From contig JAEUJZ010000092.1 of the NCBI GenBank assembly GCA_016794505.1, positions 62,001-126,000 of the forward strand: a stretch of 64,000 nt of DNA. Reading direction: 5' to 3'. Of this stretch, positions 37,805 through 47,231 are shown piece after piece (position 1 is the stretch's first letter; every line of letters starts with the position of its first letter). The position numbers and the translations under genes were made by a program. The notes below the pieces were generated by a model. The model was not told the DNA's origin and searched no databases. It saw nothing but the letters and a program-made list of their open reading frames with translations. The stretch is from Myxococcales bacterium. Its GTDB lineage: Bacteria > Myxococcota_A > Polyangia > Palsa-1104 > JAEUJZ01.

Positions 37805-38574
37805 CCGGCCCTCTGGGCGTTCTTTAGCGCGGTGGCCTGCAGCGCCATGAGCTGCTCGATGCCAATTGCGGCCAAGGACAGCAGGCGGTCTAGCTCGACC
37901 TTGCTGAAGGTGCCGTGCTCGCCCGTGCCCTGCACTTCGATGAACTGCGGCTCACTTGCGGGCTGGGCCAGCGGGCGGGCCATGACGATGTTCATGTCGA
38001 CCTCGGCTCTTGCGTCTTCTTCGTACGGCAGATCGAGGCAGGGCACCCCGTCGATGCGGCCGACCGAGATGGCGGCCAAGCAGGATCGCATGGGGTCTTC
38101 GCTGAGCGCGCCGCGTGCGACGAGCCGCGAGACCGCCAAGGCCAGCGCGACATAGCCGCCGGTAATCGAGGCCGTGCGCGTGCCGCCGTCGGCCTGCAGT
38201 ACGTCGCAGTCGATGGTCAGCGTGCGTGGGCCGAGCTTGCTGAGATCGATGGCCCCCCGCAGCGAGCGGCCGATCAGGCGCTCGATCTCTTTGCTGCGGC
38301 CGTTGCTGCCGCGGCTGGATCGGCTGCGCGTCGAGCCAGGCAGCATGCTGTACTCGGCGGTGACCCAGCCGCTTTGACTTTTTTGCGCCCGCAGAAACGG
38401 CGGCTGCTGCTCGTCCAGCGACGCGGTACACAGCACCCACGTGCCGCCGCTTTTGACGAGCGCGCTGGCCAGCGGCGCCGTGATGTAGTCGGTCTCGATG
38501 TGCGTGGGGCGCAGCTCAGACGCGGTGCGCCCGTCGCTGCGACGATGGGAAGACGAAGGCTCAAGGACAGACAT
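37801..38574 (-). CDS. rph: Ribonuclease PH
   Basis: 257 residues. The RNase PH fold is clear from [56 protein letters not shown] and [19 protein letters not shown]. It is a phosphorolytic 3'-5' exoribonuclease that trims tRNA precursors. The C-terminal segment [20 protein letters not shown] is also typical. It is translationally coupled to rdgB and divergent from eutB, with about 160 bp between the two start codons. Confidence 0.96.
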   Translation of the reverse strand: MSVLEPSSSHRRSDGRTASELRPTHIETDYITAPLASALVKSGGTWVLCTASLDEQQPPFLRAQKSQSGWVTAEYSMLPGSTRSRSSRGSNGRSKEIERLIGRSLRGAIDLSKLGPRTLTIDCDVLQADGGTRTASITGGYVALALAVSRLVARGALSEDPMRSCLAAISVGRIDGVPCLDLPYEEDARAEVDMNIVMARPLAQPASEPQFIEVQGTGEHGTFSKVELDRLLSLAAIGIEQLMALQATALKNAQRAG

Positions 38575-38734
38575 GGCGCGACCATAACAGCCCCGGTGCA
38601 GCCGGCCTAGCCTTCATTTGCGCGGGCTCGCCACCGAGCGCGGCGACACCGCGAACGAGCGCTGCCCAGGATTGTGCGCTGCGCATCACAATCAGGCTTT
38701 TCGCCTGCAGCGGTTCGCGGTATCCATCGGGGCC

Positions 38735-40213
38735 ATGGGCTCTCGTCTCAGCGCCTGTGTGTTCGGTCGAACGTTTCACTTCGCATCCATCAAAGAAGTG
38801 ATGAACAAGGCCAATGACCTGCGCTCGGGCGACGTACAAGCGGGGCTGTGCGCGCAGAGCGATCGCGAGCGCGTCGCGGCCAAGCGCGTGCTGTGCCAGC
38901 TAACCCTGGACGATCTGTACGAAGCGCCCAGCGTGCCGTACGAAAAAGACGAGCTGACGCGCCTGTTCCAAGACGGCTGCGATCCGCGGGCCCGTCGACG
39001 ACTGGCTGGCAAGTCGCTGTCCGAGATCCGCGAGTGGATCTTGGACACGCGCACGAGCGGCGAAGATCTGCTGGCCGTGTCACCAGGGCTCACGCCCGAG
39101 ATGATTGCCGCGCTGGCCAAGATCATGTCGAACATGGATCTGGTGATTGCAGCGCGGAAGATCCGCGTTGTCGTGCGCTGCAACAACACGCTGGGCTTGC
39201 CGGGGCGCATCTCGTCGCGGCTGCAGCCCAACCATCCGCGCGACTCGGTCGAGGGCATCTTGGCGGTGATTCTCGACGGGCTTTCGTATGGAAACGGCGA
39301 TGCCGTGATCGGGGTCAACCCATCGACCGAGACCGTCGAGTCAACGATCGAGATCCTGTCGCGCACCAAAGCGCTGATGAACAAGCTGGGCGTGCCGACG
39401 CAGAACTGCGTGCTGTCGCACATCACGATTCAGATGCAAGCGATGCAGCGCGGTGCGCCCTTGGATCTGTGCTTTCAGTCGATCGCGGGGTCCGAAGGGG
39501 CCAACAAGAACTTCGGTGTGAGCATCGCTGTCCTCGACGAGGCGCTGGCCATGACGCGCGAGCTAGGGACGGCGCGCGGCGAAAACGTCATGTACTTCGA
39601 AACCGGGCAAGGAACTGCGCTGTCGGCCGATGCCCATCACGGCACGGATCAAGTGACGATGGAGGCCCGCGCATATGGCCTGGCTCGTCGCTACCAGCCG
39701 TTTCTGGTGAACAGCGTCGTCGGATTCATCGGGCCTGAGTACCTGCACGACGGCAAACAGATCACGCGAGCCGGTCTGGAAGATCACTTCATGGGCAAGC
39801 TGTCCGGCCTGTCGATGGGCTGCGATGCCTGCTACACGAACCACGCCGAGTGCGACCAGAACGATCTGGAAAACCTGGAAATGCTGCTCGCCTCGGCGGG
39901 GGTGAACTACCTGATGGGCATTCCGGCAGGCGATGACGTCATGCTGAACTACGAGACGACGTCGTTTCACAACAATGCCTCGCTGCGCGAGATCTATGGC
40001 CTGCGTCCAGCTCCTGAGTTTGAAGGATGGCTCGAACGCATGGGCCTGTGGCGCAACGGCCGGCTGAGCGAGCGCGCCGGGGATGCCTCGCTGCTTCTGC
40101 GTCGCGACGATCTGCGCCCGCTGATCTTTGGCAGCAGCCGAGGCGAGAGCCGCCCGCGCGTGTTGAGCCAGCCCATGCCCAAAGGCACGCCGACCTGGAG
40201 CCGCACCCCATGA
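38735..40213 (+). CDS. eutB: Ethanolamine ammonia-lyase large subunit
   Basis: 492 residues from ATG 38735 (GGGG upstream); the frame is open back to 38618 but the family starts near here. It shows the EutB motifs VMNKANDLRSGDVQAGL, GLPGRISSRLQPNHPRDSVE, CFQSIAGSEGANKNFGVS and MGCDACYTNHAECDQNDLE. With EutC and adenosylcobalamin it converts ethanolamine to acetaldehyde and ammonia. No shell, EutA, EutE or transporter genes are adjacent, so it resembles the microcompartment-free type. eutC follows with a 4-nt overlap. Confidence 0.96.
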   Translation: MGSRLSACVFGRTFHFASIKEVMNKANDLRSGDVQAGLCAQSDRERVAAKRVLCQLTLDDLYEAPSVPYEKDELTRLFQDGCDPRARRRLAGKSLSEIREWILDTRTSGEDLLAVSPGLTPEMIAALAKIMSNMDLVIAARKIRVVVRCNNTLGLPGRISSRLQPNHPRDSVEGILAVILDGLSYGNGDAVIGVNPSTETVESTIEILSRTKALMNKLGVPTQNCVLSHITIQMQAMQRGAPLDLCFQSIAGSEGANKNFGVSIAVLDEALAMTRELGTARGENVMYFETGQGTALSADAHHGTDQVTMEARAYGLARRYQPFLVNSVVGFIGPEYLHDGKQITRAGLEDHFMGKLSGLSMGCDACYTNHAECDQNDLENLEMLLASAGVNYLMGIPAGDDVMLNYETTSFHNNASLREIYGLRPAPEFEGWLERMGLWRNGRLSERAGDASLLLRRDDLRPLIFGSSRGESRPRVLSQPMPKGTPTWSRTP

Positions 40214-41175
40214 GCCTGCGACCTGCGCGCCCTTGCGCGTCCCCCGGATCCGGCTGCGAGGATGCCGTCGTCGAGGCCATCGTCGAGGCTGTCCTGAAAA
40301 ACGTACAAGTGAGCGGCGGCGCCGACCTGACACCGGATCGCATCTCGGCTGCGGTACGCTCGCTGGCTGGCGAAAGCGGAACAGCGCAAACGCGCCTGCC
40401 CGGAGAAGCCTGCACACCGCCGCTGCGTCCCGTGCATGCCGTCGCGGACGCACTTGACGATGCGGCACTTGCGCGCTTGGTCGCGCTGACGCCGTCGCGC
40501 ATTGCCATGGGTCGGGCGGGAAATCGCTTGCGCACCGATGATTATCTGCGCACGCGCGAAGGTCATGCCGATGCCCGCGACGCCGTCCACAGCGAGGTTC
40601 CCGTTGAATGGGCGCAGCGCTTGGGCCTGCTGTCGCTGCAGAGCCAGTGTCGCGAGCGCAGCGAGTATCTTTTGTACCCAAATCACGGCCGCCGCCTGGA
40701 CGCCGCATCCAAGGCCGCGCTGGCGCCGACTCTGGCCGCAAGTGTGCCGCCCGATGTGCAGTTGATCGTCGGGGATGGCCTGTCGCCAAACGCCATCGTG
40801 CAAAACGGCGAAGCGACTCTTTGGGCCATGCAGCGAGCCATGCACGCCGCAGGCTTCTCGTTGGGCCCGCTGTGCTTTGTGAAGTTTGCTCGCATCGCCA
40901 TCGCGGATGAGATCGGCGTCCTCGCCAAAGCGCGGGCTTCGGTGATCTTGGTGGGCGAGCGTCCCGGCCTGGGTACCGGCGACTCGCTGTCGGTGTACAT
41001 CGCAATCGGGCCAAAGTTGGGACAGGACAACGCGGAAAAGAACTGCATCTCGAACGTGCGGCCAATTGGCATCCGACCCGATGAAGCAGCGGCGCAGACC
41101 GTGACCATCTTGCAGCGCGGCTTCGAACGCGGAGTCGGCGGCGTCGCGCTGGGCTTGGGCTGGGGCCGACAGTAA
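40210..41175 (+). CDS. eutC: Ethanolamine ammonia-lyase small subunit
   Basis: 321 residues from ATG 40210, whose ATGA overlaps the eutB stop. The EutC region spans about residues 95-320: LTPSRIAMGRAGNRLRTDDY, VQLIVGDGLSPNAI, RPGLGTGDSLSVYIAI and NCISNVRPIGI. It helps bind adenosylcobalamin in the EutB6EutC6 enzyme. The N-terminal 90 residues are a longer, less conserved arm than in enteric EutC. Confidence 0.95.
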   Translation: MSLRPARPCASPGSGCEDAVVEAIVEAVLKNVQVSGGADLTPDRISAAVRSLAGESGTAQTRLPGEACTPPLRPVHAVADALDDAALARLVALTPSRIAMGRAGNRLRTDDYLRTREGHADARDAVHSEVPVEWAQRLGLLSLQSQCRERSEYLLYPNHGRRLDAASKAALAPTLAASVPPDVQLIVGDGLSPNAIVQNGEATLWAMQRAMHAAGFSLGPLCFVKFARIAIADEIGVLAKARASVILVGERPGLGTGDSLSVYIAIGPKLGQDNAEKNCISNVRPIGIRPDEAAAQTVTILQRGFERGVGGVALGLGWGRQ

Positions 41176-41208
41176 GGTCGCCGCCTTTTTCATCCCGGAA
41201 CGTGGCTC

Positions 41209-41560
41209 ATGTCGATCATCGACATCGACGCGGTGCAGGCTGCTGCCCTTCGCTTCGGTCACGACAGCAACCCCGACGAGCCACTGCTGCGCCCGTATTT
41301 TCAGACGCTCCTCGGCCTGGCCATCAAGTGGAGCGAGCGGGGGCTTCTGCCCTATCGCCTGCCGACACCTCAGTCTGCTGATCTGCGACGGGCCACCGAC
41401 CTGATCCAGCGTCAGCTGGGCCAGCCGCTTTCGGTGCCAGCTTTGGCCCGTGCCGCCGCGATGCCGGAACGCACGCTGCATCGTCGGTTCCAGCCGGGCT
41501 TTTTCCGCCTTTGCGTTTGAGACGCCGCGCGACTATCGGCAACGCGTTAGCTCGGCCTAG
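41209..41560 (+). pseudogene. Decayed AraC-family regulator (frameshifted, truncated)
   Basis: The frame from 41209 gives 103 residues with an AraC-like linker (LLPYRLPTPQSADLRRATDL) and first HTH (LSVPALARAAAMPERTLHRR), then runs into GFFRLCV and a stop. A second reading frame immediately continues with AFETPRDYRQRVSSA, which matches the second half of an AraC HTH, and then stops at 41560. A small indel near 41495-41505 explains the break. The usual N-terminal cupin and the rest of the second helix-turn-helix are missing. It lies 33 nt after eutC and may once have regulated eutBC. Confidence 0.65.
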
Positions 41561-41584
41561 CCCGAGCTCTGCGATAATGGCTCG

Positions 41585-42955
41585 ATGACAAATAGCCTCT
41601 CATCCCTTGCCGAGTTATGGCCGTCGCCGACACGGGCTGGTTTTCCCTGCATGCCCGACGAGCTTCCGGTCGTTGGGCACGCCCTGGCGCTGCACCTGGA
41701 TGCCGTCGGGGCGCTGCGTCGCGCCCGTGAACAGTGTGGCCCGCTGTTCTGGGTTCACTTGGGCTTCGGTGCCCGCTTTCTGTTCTGCACCGGCAGCGGA
41801 TCGTTCGAGCTGATGAAAGACCCGCGCCTGGTAACCGACGGAGCGCGCAGCACACTGGAATACCTGATCGGCCGCAGCCTGCTGAGCCTGGATGGGGCGG
41901 CCCACCGTCGAATTCGCGGGGTCTTAAACCCGCCCTTTGCGCCGCGTGGTCTGTCGGAAAGCGTCACAGGCGATCTGATTCGGCAGGTGGCGACGGATCG
42001 CGCCGAGCGTCTGGTTCAGCAAGACCAGGCTGCGATTCACGAAGAAATGAAAGAAATGGCGCTGGATCTGGTGCTGCGCATCGCCGGAGTCGGTACCCAG
42101 GATCTGCCCGAGTGGCGACACCAGTACAGCGAAGCCATGCTCGGCTTGGTGCCGCTGCCTTGGGATCTGCCCTACTCGCCTCGCCGTCGAGCGCTGCGCG
42201 GTGTGGCCTGGCTCAACAAGCAGATCTCGGCGCTGCTAGAACGGGCGCGTGCCGAAACCAAGGGCAACAGTCTGCTGCACGTACTCTTGCAAGCCCGCGA
42301 CGAAAACGGCCGGGCGCTCGATGAAGCGGAGCTTCTGGACAACATCCGCACGCTGTTCCTAGCCGGGCACGAGACGACAGCGACGACGGCAGCTTGGGCG
42401 GTCCTGCACCTGTGTCTGGATCCCGGCCTGTGGCAGCGCATGGTCGATGAAGCCTGTCGCGGCAGCGGAGTCCCACGCTCGCCCGCTGAGGCCAAGCAGT
42501 TCCCGCTGGCCGAGGCGATCTTCCGCGAGAGCGTGCGCTTGTACGGCCCGGCCTGGTTCATAAACCGCCGCACGACGGCTGTTATCGAGCACGCCGGACA
42601 CCCCATTCCAGCCAATACCACCGTCGCGGTCACGCCCTCGCTTTGGGCCCGTGATCCAGATCTGTATCCCGAGCCCGACGTCTTTCGCCCTGAACGCTGG
42701 CTGGGCCGGCCGTCGCCCACGCCGTATGAGATCTCGCAGTTCGGGGCGGGCGCGCACTTCTGCCTGGGCTATCACTTGGCCTGGCTGGAAGTCGTCGCCT
42801 TCTTGGTGGCCCTGGGTCGAAGCGCGCAGAAGCAAGCTCCCGGACAGCGCCCCCGCCTGTTCTGCCCCGAGGCCCTGCGACCCCGCTTCTTTCCGACGCC
42901 ACATCCCCCGACTGTGGCGCGGGTCTCGTTTCGGGCTACGGCCGCGATACGGTGA
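41585..42955 (+). CDS. Cytochrome P450
   Basis: 456 residues with every P450 hallmark. The I-helix oxygen-binding motif is AGHETT (260-265), the K-helix E-x-x-R is Glu315-Arg318 (RESVRLYG), the PERF-like motif is FRPERW, and the haem loop is FGAGAHFCLG with Cys393 as iron ligand. It has no membrane anchor, so it is soluble and needs separate ferredoxin or reductase partners, which are not adjacent. The overall pattern resembles class I bacterial enzymes that hydroxylate fatty acids, terpenoids or polyketides. Its 3' end overlaps the convergent lipoprotein gene by 20 nt. Confidence 0.95.
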   Translation: MTNSLSSLAELWPSPTRAGFPCMPDELPVVGHALALHLDAVGALRRAREQCGPLFWVHLGFGARFLFCTGSGSFELMKDPRLVTDGARSTLEYLIGRSLLSLDGAAHRRIRGVLNPPFAPRGLSESVTGDLIRQVATDRAERLVQQDQAAIHEEMKEMALDLVLRIAGVGTQDLPEWRHQYSEAMLGLVPLPWDLPYSPRRRALRGVAWLNKQISALLERARAETKGNSLLHVLLQARDENGRALDEAELLDNIRTLFLAGHETTATTAAWAVLHLCLDPGLWQRMVDEACRGSGVPRSPAEAKQFPLAEAIFRESVRLYGPAWFINRRTTAVIEHAGHPIPANTTVAVTPSLWARDPDLYPEPDVFRPERWLGRPSPTPYEISQFGAGAHFCLGYHLAWLEVVAFLVALGRSAQKQAPGQRPRLFCPEALRPRFFPTPHPPTVARVSFRATAAIR

Positions 42956-43772
42956 AGTTGAAGGCGCCGCCCGACAGCGTCAGCGTCTTGGGCACCATCG
43001 TCCACGGCGTCGGCTTCTTGTCCTTGGCGTTGTACATGATCTCCAGGCCGTCCTGCAGTCCAGCGGTGACCGACGGCTTGTCGAGCGCCTTGCCCAGCGC
43101 GTCGGCCAGCGGCGTCTCGATCATCTTCTTCATGTTGTCTTTGAGCAGCTTGTCGACGATGCCGTTGCACCAGCCCGAGCCGCCACACTTCTTGGTCTTT
43201 ACATCGAAGGCTGCGGTCACTCCAGCCACCTTCACGCGCTCGGCCGTCGCGTCATAGGCCAGAGCCGCGGACAGGCTGGAAGCACGAATCTCTAGCTCGG
43301 CCGGCAGCTTGCCGAACACGGGCACCTGGACCTCGACGCGCAGCAGGCCCGAAAACGCCAGCTTCACCGTCGCATTGCTGCCCGCCAGCGTGATGCCGGT
43401 CTTGGTCATGTCGGCGGTGAAGTTCTTCACCTCTAGCGTCACGTCTGGAGTCGTCACCACCGGTACCGCAAACGTCGTCTTGTGGGCCGCTCCGTTGGGG
43501 TCGCCATACAGCACACCCGCTAGCTCGTTCGACGGGGTAAACGTCGCGGTCCCGCCGGCAATGACAAAGGTGCAAGCGGACAGCTTCACCGAGTTGGTGT
43601 AGCCATTCAGATCCATCTGGTTGATCTGCGCCGACTTCGTCTCGGCCAAGAGCTCTTCCTGGTACGAACCCAGCTCGTCGGTGCCACAGCCTGACATGGG
43701 CAGCGTCGCGACGCTCCACAGGCCCAGGCTCAGCAACATCGGGGTGGTCTTGGCAACCAGTCGCTTCATCAT
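42936..43772 (-). CDS. Lipoprotein of unknown function
   Basis: 278 residues from ATG 43772, with GGAGG 6 nt upstream. The signal peptide ends LPMSGCG, a good lipobox. The mature protein is beta-rich with repeated strands (VTLEVKNFTADMTKTGITL, LLRVEVQVPVFGKLPAELEI) followed by a helical C-terminal part (CNGIVDKLLKDNMKKMIETP), a pattern compatible with a TULIP-like lipid-binding fold, though that is a guess. It is probably in the outer membrane or periplasm. Confidence 0.82.
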   Translation of the reverse strand: MMKRLVAKTTPMLLSLGLWSVATLPMSGCGTDELGSYQEELLAETKSAQINQMDLNGYTNSVKLSACTFVIAGGTATFTPSNELAGVLYGDPNGAAHKTTFAVPVVTTPDVTLEVKNFTADMTKTGITLAGSNATVKLAFSGLLRVEVQVPVFGKLPAELEIRASSLSAALAYDATAERVKVAGVTAAFDVKTKKCGGSGWCNGIVDKLLKDNMKKMIETPLADALGKALDKPSVTAGLQDGLEIMYNAKDKKPTPWTMVPKTLTLSGGAFNFTVSRP

Positions 43773-43950
43773 GGGAAGCCTCCTAACTTGTCTGCAGTGC
43801 GGGTGGATGAGCTGACGATCGCCCGTATGTCACACAGCGCGTCGAGGACGGGGGCGCGCGGCAATCGCCTGAAAGACGCGTCGTACCTGCATTGCCACGG
43901 ACCCGTCAAGCGGATCGAAGCGGCAGACCAGAGCGTGCTAGCCTACAGAC

Positions 43951-44406
43951 ATGCATACACATCGTGGCGCCGTGCGCGCAGTGCTGGTGGGCTTGTCCTT
44001 CGTGTCGCTATCCATGCTGGCGACACGGCCGGCAACCGCGGACATGACCCTGAACCTCGGCAAGCTGTCGAGCAATGGACTGGAAGTCCGCAGTCTGTCC
44101 TGCAAGCTGCAGAGTGGAGGTCTGCTGGGTTCGATGCTGATCATCGCCGAGCTAGCCAAGCAGAAGAAGGCGTTCGACGCCTGCGCAAAGACGCCCGCAG
44201 CATTCCGGGCCGAGTTCATCTGGCAGCAAGGCAAGCCGACCCAGGCTAAGGTTCTGGCATCGACCGAGCCCAAGGGCGATGCCTGCGTCGTGGCTGCGCT
44301 GAAAAAGACCAAAGCCGCCGTCGTCGGTACCTGCACGGCCGTGCTGCTGACCGGCGATACCGCCAAGGCCGAGGCCGCCGCGCAAAAGCTCGCAGCGCCT
44401 GAGTAG
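43951..44406 (+). CDS. Small secreted protein, possible AgmX-like C-terminus
   Basis: 151 residues with a signal peptide ending near TRPATA. The mature part includes KAFDACAKTPAAFRAEFIWQ and DACVVAALKKTKAAVVGTC. These faintly resemble the C-terminal TonB-like domain of myxobacterial AgmX/PglI proteins, where paired cysteines flank a short beta unit. The match is weak and shorter than that domain. Probably periplasmic. Confidence 0.7.
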   Translation: MHTHRGAVRAVLVGLSFVSLSMLATRPATADMTLNLGKLSSNGLEVRSLSCKLQSGGLLGSMLIIAELAKQKKAFDACAKTPAAFRAEFIWQQGKPTQAKVLASTEPKGDACVVAALKKTKAAVVGTCTAVLLTGDTAKAEAAAQKLAAPE

Positions 44407-44417
44407 GTCGCGCGCTC

Positions 44418-45023
44418 TTAGCTGTTTCCGAAGTTCTCGGGAATCTCTGAAGTGCCCAGGCCCGAGGTGTTCATGGCGGGCACGGGCGGGACCACGGGCT
44501 CGCTGCTCTCACCTGGGGGCGCAGCGTTTGCGACGGCGGCCATCATCTCGCGGGCCGCATCTTCCAGGACCCCTTCCGGCATAAGCTCGCCGCTAATAAT
44601 GCGACGCAGCGTCGGGACCAAGTCCGCGCCGCTCTTGACCGCGATGCGAAAGCAGGCGCGCAGCAGATCAGGCGACACGCCAAGCTGCGGCAGCATCGGC
44701 AGCGTCACGCGATAGGCAACGAAGCGATGTTGGTGATTCAGGTCCAGGCCGGGCACGGCCAGCAAGTGATTCAAGCGATTGACCGCGCTTTCGACGGCCG
44801 GCATGGCGCTCTGCGGGATGTTGCTGATCGGCATCCATTGGATGAACTGCACGACCCCGTCCGCGTCTTGAAAGCGAATGATCTGCTCGCCGTCGATGCC
44901 GCGCATCTGCGTGGCGACGCGCACCGACTGCGACTGCGGCTCGGCGGTGTACGAAACGCCGTCATGGGTGAGCAGGTTCACAAGGTCCTGGTAGGTGGTA
45001 ATCAGCGCGGGACTAGCAGGCAT
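44418..45023 (-). CDS. YbjN-like (T3SS chaperone-fold) protein
   Basis: 201 residues from ATG 45023 (AAGGA about 8 nt upstream); the open frame continues to 45473 but that part is not credible. The first 160 residues resemble the YbjN/chaperone-like fold: LINLLTHDGVSYTAE-type opening (here LVNLLTHDGVSYTAE), a central sheet with IIRFQDADGVVQFIQWMPIS, and NHQHRFVAYRVTLPMLPQLG. The tail is Pro/Ser-rich. YbjN proteins act as chaperone-like or regulatory factors, role here unknown. It converges with the small secreted gene to its left. Confidence 0.75.
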   Translation of the reverse strand: MPASPALITTYQDLVNLLTHDGVSYTAEPQSQSVRVATQMRGIDGEQIIRFQDADGVVQFIQWMPISNIPQSAMPAVESAVNRLNHLLAVPGLDLNHQHRFVAYRVTLPMLPQLGVSPDLLRACFRIAVKSGADLVPTLRRIISGELMPEGVLEDAAREMMAAVANAAPPGESSEPVVPPVPAMNTSGLGTSEIPENFGNS

Positions 45024-45205
45024 GGCGGTTTCCTTCCGAGTGCAGTGTATCACCCTTGTCGCGGAAATGGCCGCCCGTCTACCGTCGACAACCGGCACCC
45101 GCTGGCATGCGCGCATTGGCCTGTCAGCGAACGCGAGTAGCATCGGCAGGTCGGTAGCCGCGCGCTTTCCGACACAGCAGACAACCCGCAAGGCAGGAGG
45201 ACCCC

Positions 45206-45895
45206 ATGCACGGCATTTCGTCACACTCTCTTCATCGCTGGACTGGTCTTTCGCGGCACGTCGGTCGGTCGACACTGGCTGTCGTCTTGGCGTTCGCTCT
45301 CGCTCGCTGTGGCGGCGATACCGGCGGCGGCAAAGACGGTGGCAGCCCCGGCGATGCCAGCAGCGCCACCCTAAGCTGGTACAAGACCTGCGGCGATCCC
45401 GTCTGTCGCGGCTATACGGCCCCGGCCGGCGTCCCGCGCTGCACCACCGAGACGGTCGGAGCCGCCTGCACAAGCGAAGGACAGCGCTGCGATCCGATGG
45501 ACGCCTGCAACGCTCTTTTGATCTGCGCCAAGAGCGATCCCAAGACCGCCCCCGGTGGCTGCCCCATCTCGCGACGCGAGGCCAAGCAAGAGATCACCTA
45601 TCTCGATGACGCTGCGCGCGGTCGCCTGGCCGACGAGATCCAGCGCACCAAGCTCGCCACGTACCGATACAAGACCGGCGGGCCGCTGCGTCTGGGCTTT
45701 TTGATCGATGACCAGCCACTCAGCATGAGCGTCGATCCCAGCCGCGACATGATCGACCTATACGGCTACACCAGCATGGCGGTCGCCGCGATTCAGCAGC
45801 AACAGAAGCGCATCGCGTCGCTGGAAGCCCAGCTTGCCGACCTCAAGCAAAGCCAGGGCTGCAAGAGCCCGTCGCCCGCGCGCCCCCGCAAGTAA
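45206..45895 (+). CDS. Lipoprotein with peptidase S74-like (intramolecular chaperone) C-terminus
   Basis: 229 residues; ATG 45206 follows AGGAGG. The signal region ends FALARCGGDTGGG, a likely lipobox despite the Arg. A Cys-rich middle (eight cysteines between about 62 and 115) is followed by SRREAKQEITYLDDAARGRL, TYRYKTGGPLRLGFLIDDQ, DLYGYTSMAVAAIQQQQKR and a short coiled coil. This order matches the S74 chaperone domain that trims phage tail spikes and some bacterial surface proteins. The usual Ser-Asp opening is changed (SRREAK), so self-cleavage is uncertain. Confidence 0.78.
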   Translation: MHGISSHSLHRWTGLSRHVGRSTLAVVLAFALARCGGDTGGGKDGGSPGDASSATLSWYKTCGDPVCRGYTAPAGVPRCTTETVGAACTSEGQRCDPMDACNALLICAKSDPKTAPGGCPISRREAKQEITYLDDAARGRLADEIQRTKLATYRYKTGGPLRLGFLIDDQPLSMSVDPSRDMIDLYGYTSMAVAAIQQQQKRIASLEAQLADLKQSQGCKSPSPARPRK

Positions 45896-45970
45896 GATCG
45901 GCCGCGACCCGCGCCACCACACAGACGGGATGAAATCCGTCGGCCGCGCTGTTTGTGGTACATGGGTCTT

Positions 45971-47218
45971 ATGAGCGTCTTTCTCGATCAGCTGCGCGAT
46001 GTGTTGCAGGCGCTGCGTCAGCACAAAGCGCGCAGCCTGTTGACGCTTTTGGGCATGATCATCGGCGCCGGGTCGGTGGTGCTGCTGTCCGGCCTGCTGC
46101 AAGGCGGGCAGGAGGCGCTCGACCGAACCAACCAGTTCATCGACGAGTCCGATGTCATCGAGGTAGAGACCGCCGATGCACCACCGAGCCAGCGCGGGCG
46201 CACGCAGCGGCCCTTGGACAGCGGCGATCAAAAGCTGATCGACGACGCGCCCGTCACCACCAGCGGCGCCGAGGGCGAGCTTTTTCTGTGGAGCAAGTAC
46301 GCCTATCGCGGCGCTGAACGCAAGCGAGTCATGGTGCTCGGCGCATCGACGCAAGCCATGGAGCTCTACCGCGTTCGGCTAGAGGTCGGCCGCTTTCTCG
46401 ATGACGACGATCAGCTACGCCGCACGCGCAGCGCCGTGATCGGGTACGAGATCTGGCAAGAGCTGTTCGGCGGTCGCAAAGATCTGACGGGCGCGTCGCT
46501 GCGCATCGCGGGCGTGCGCTGGGAAGTGGTCGGCGTGCTCGCCCACAAGGCGCCGCTGGTCGCCGGTCCCGGCACGTGGATGTGGGATCGCCGTGTCGTC
46601 GTGCCAGCGACGACGTTTCAGGCCGTGCTGCGCCACTCGCGCCGTGTCGACAGCATCTATATCCGCGTACTACCAACGCTCAACGAGCTGACCACGCAGA
46701 TGGAACGGGCCCGCGCCTTCATCCGTTCGGCGATCTTGCAGCGCCACTATGGCGTCGAAAACTTCCGCGTCGACCAAGACAAAGGGCAGAAGCAGCAGGC
46801 CGAGATCATCTTTACCGTCATCAATGTGCTCATGCTGTGTACCGCCGCGCTGTCGCTGTTCGTCGGCGGAATCAACATCATGAACATCATGCTGGTCACC
46901 GTGACCGAGCGCACGCGCGAGATCGGCATCCGCCGCGCCCTGGGTGCCACGCGCAACAACATCCTTGGCCAGTTCTTGCTAGAGGCGGCGCTTTTGTCCG
47001 GCATCGGCGGACTGACGGGTGTGCTAGCCGGATCTGGCTTGCTGTTTGTGGCCAGCAAGGCCCTGACAAGCTGGCTGGGCTCGTGGACCGCGTACTACCC
47101 AACGTGGGCCATCGTCGCTGGACTCAGCAGCAGCACGCTGACCGGCTTGGTGTTCGGCCTGTATCCCGCGTGGCGTGCCGCCCGCATGGATCCGGTGGTG
47201 GCCCTGCGCTACGAGTAG
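45971..47218 (+). CDS. MacB/FtsX-type ABC transporter permease
   Basis: 415 residues from ATG 45971; upstream in-frame ATGs at 45953 and 45962 are alternatives. One N-terminal helix (ARSLLTLLGMIIGAGSVVLL), a periplasmic MacB-like domain of about 230 residues, and three C-terminal helices with the FtsX signature NIMNIMLVTVTERTREIGIR and RALGATRNNILGQFLLEA. It belongs to mechanotransmission-type ABC exporters (lipoproteins, peptides, macrolides). No ATPase or membrane-fusion gene is adjacent, so the partner must lie elsewhere. Confidence 0.93.
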   Translation: MSVFLDQLRDVLQALRQHKARSLLTLLGMIIGAGSVVLLSGLLQGGQEALDRTNQFIDESDVIEVETADAPPSQRGRTQRPLDSGDQKLIDDAPVTTSGAEGELFLWSKYAYRGAERKRVMVLGASTQAMELYRVRLEVGRFLDDDDQLRRTRSAVIGYEIWQELFGGRKDLTGASLRIAGVRWEVVGVLAHKAPLVAGPGTWMWDRRVVVPATTFQAVLRHSRRVDSIYIRVLPTLNELTTQMERARAFIRSAILQRHYGVENFRVDQDKGQKQQAEIIFTVINVLMLCTAALSLFVGGINIMNIMLVTVTERTREIGIRRALGATRNNILGQFLLEAALLSGIGGLTGVLAGSGLLFVASKALTSWLGSWTAYYPTWAIVAGLSSSTLTGLVFGLYPAWRAARMDPVVALRYE

Positions 47219-47231
47219 CCGCGTCCAGTTC

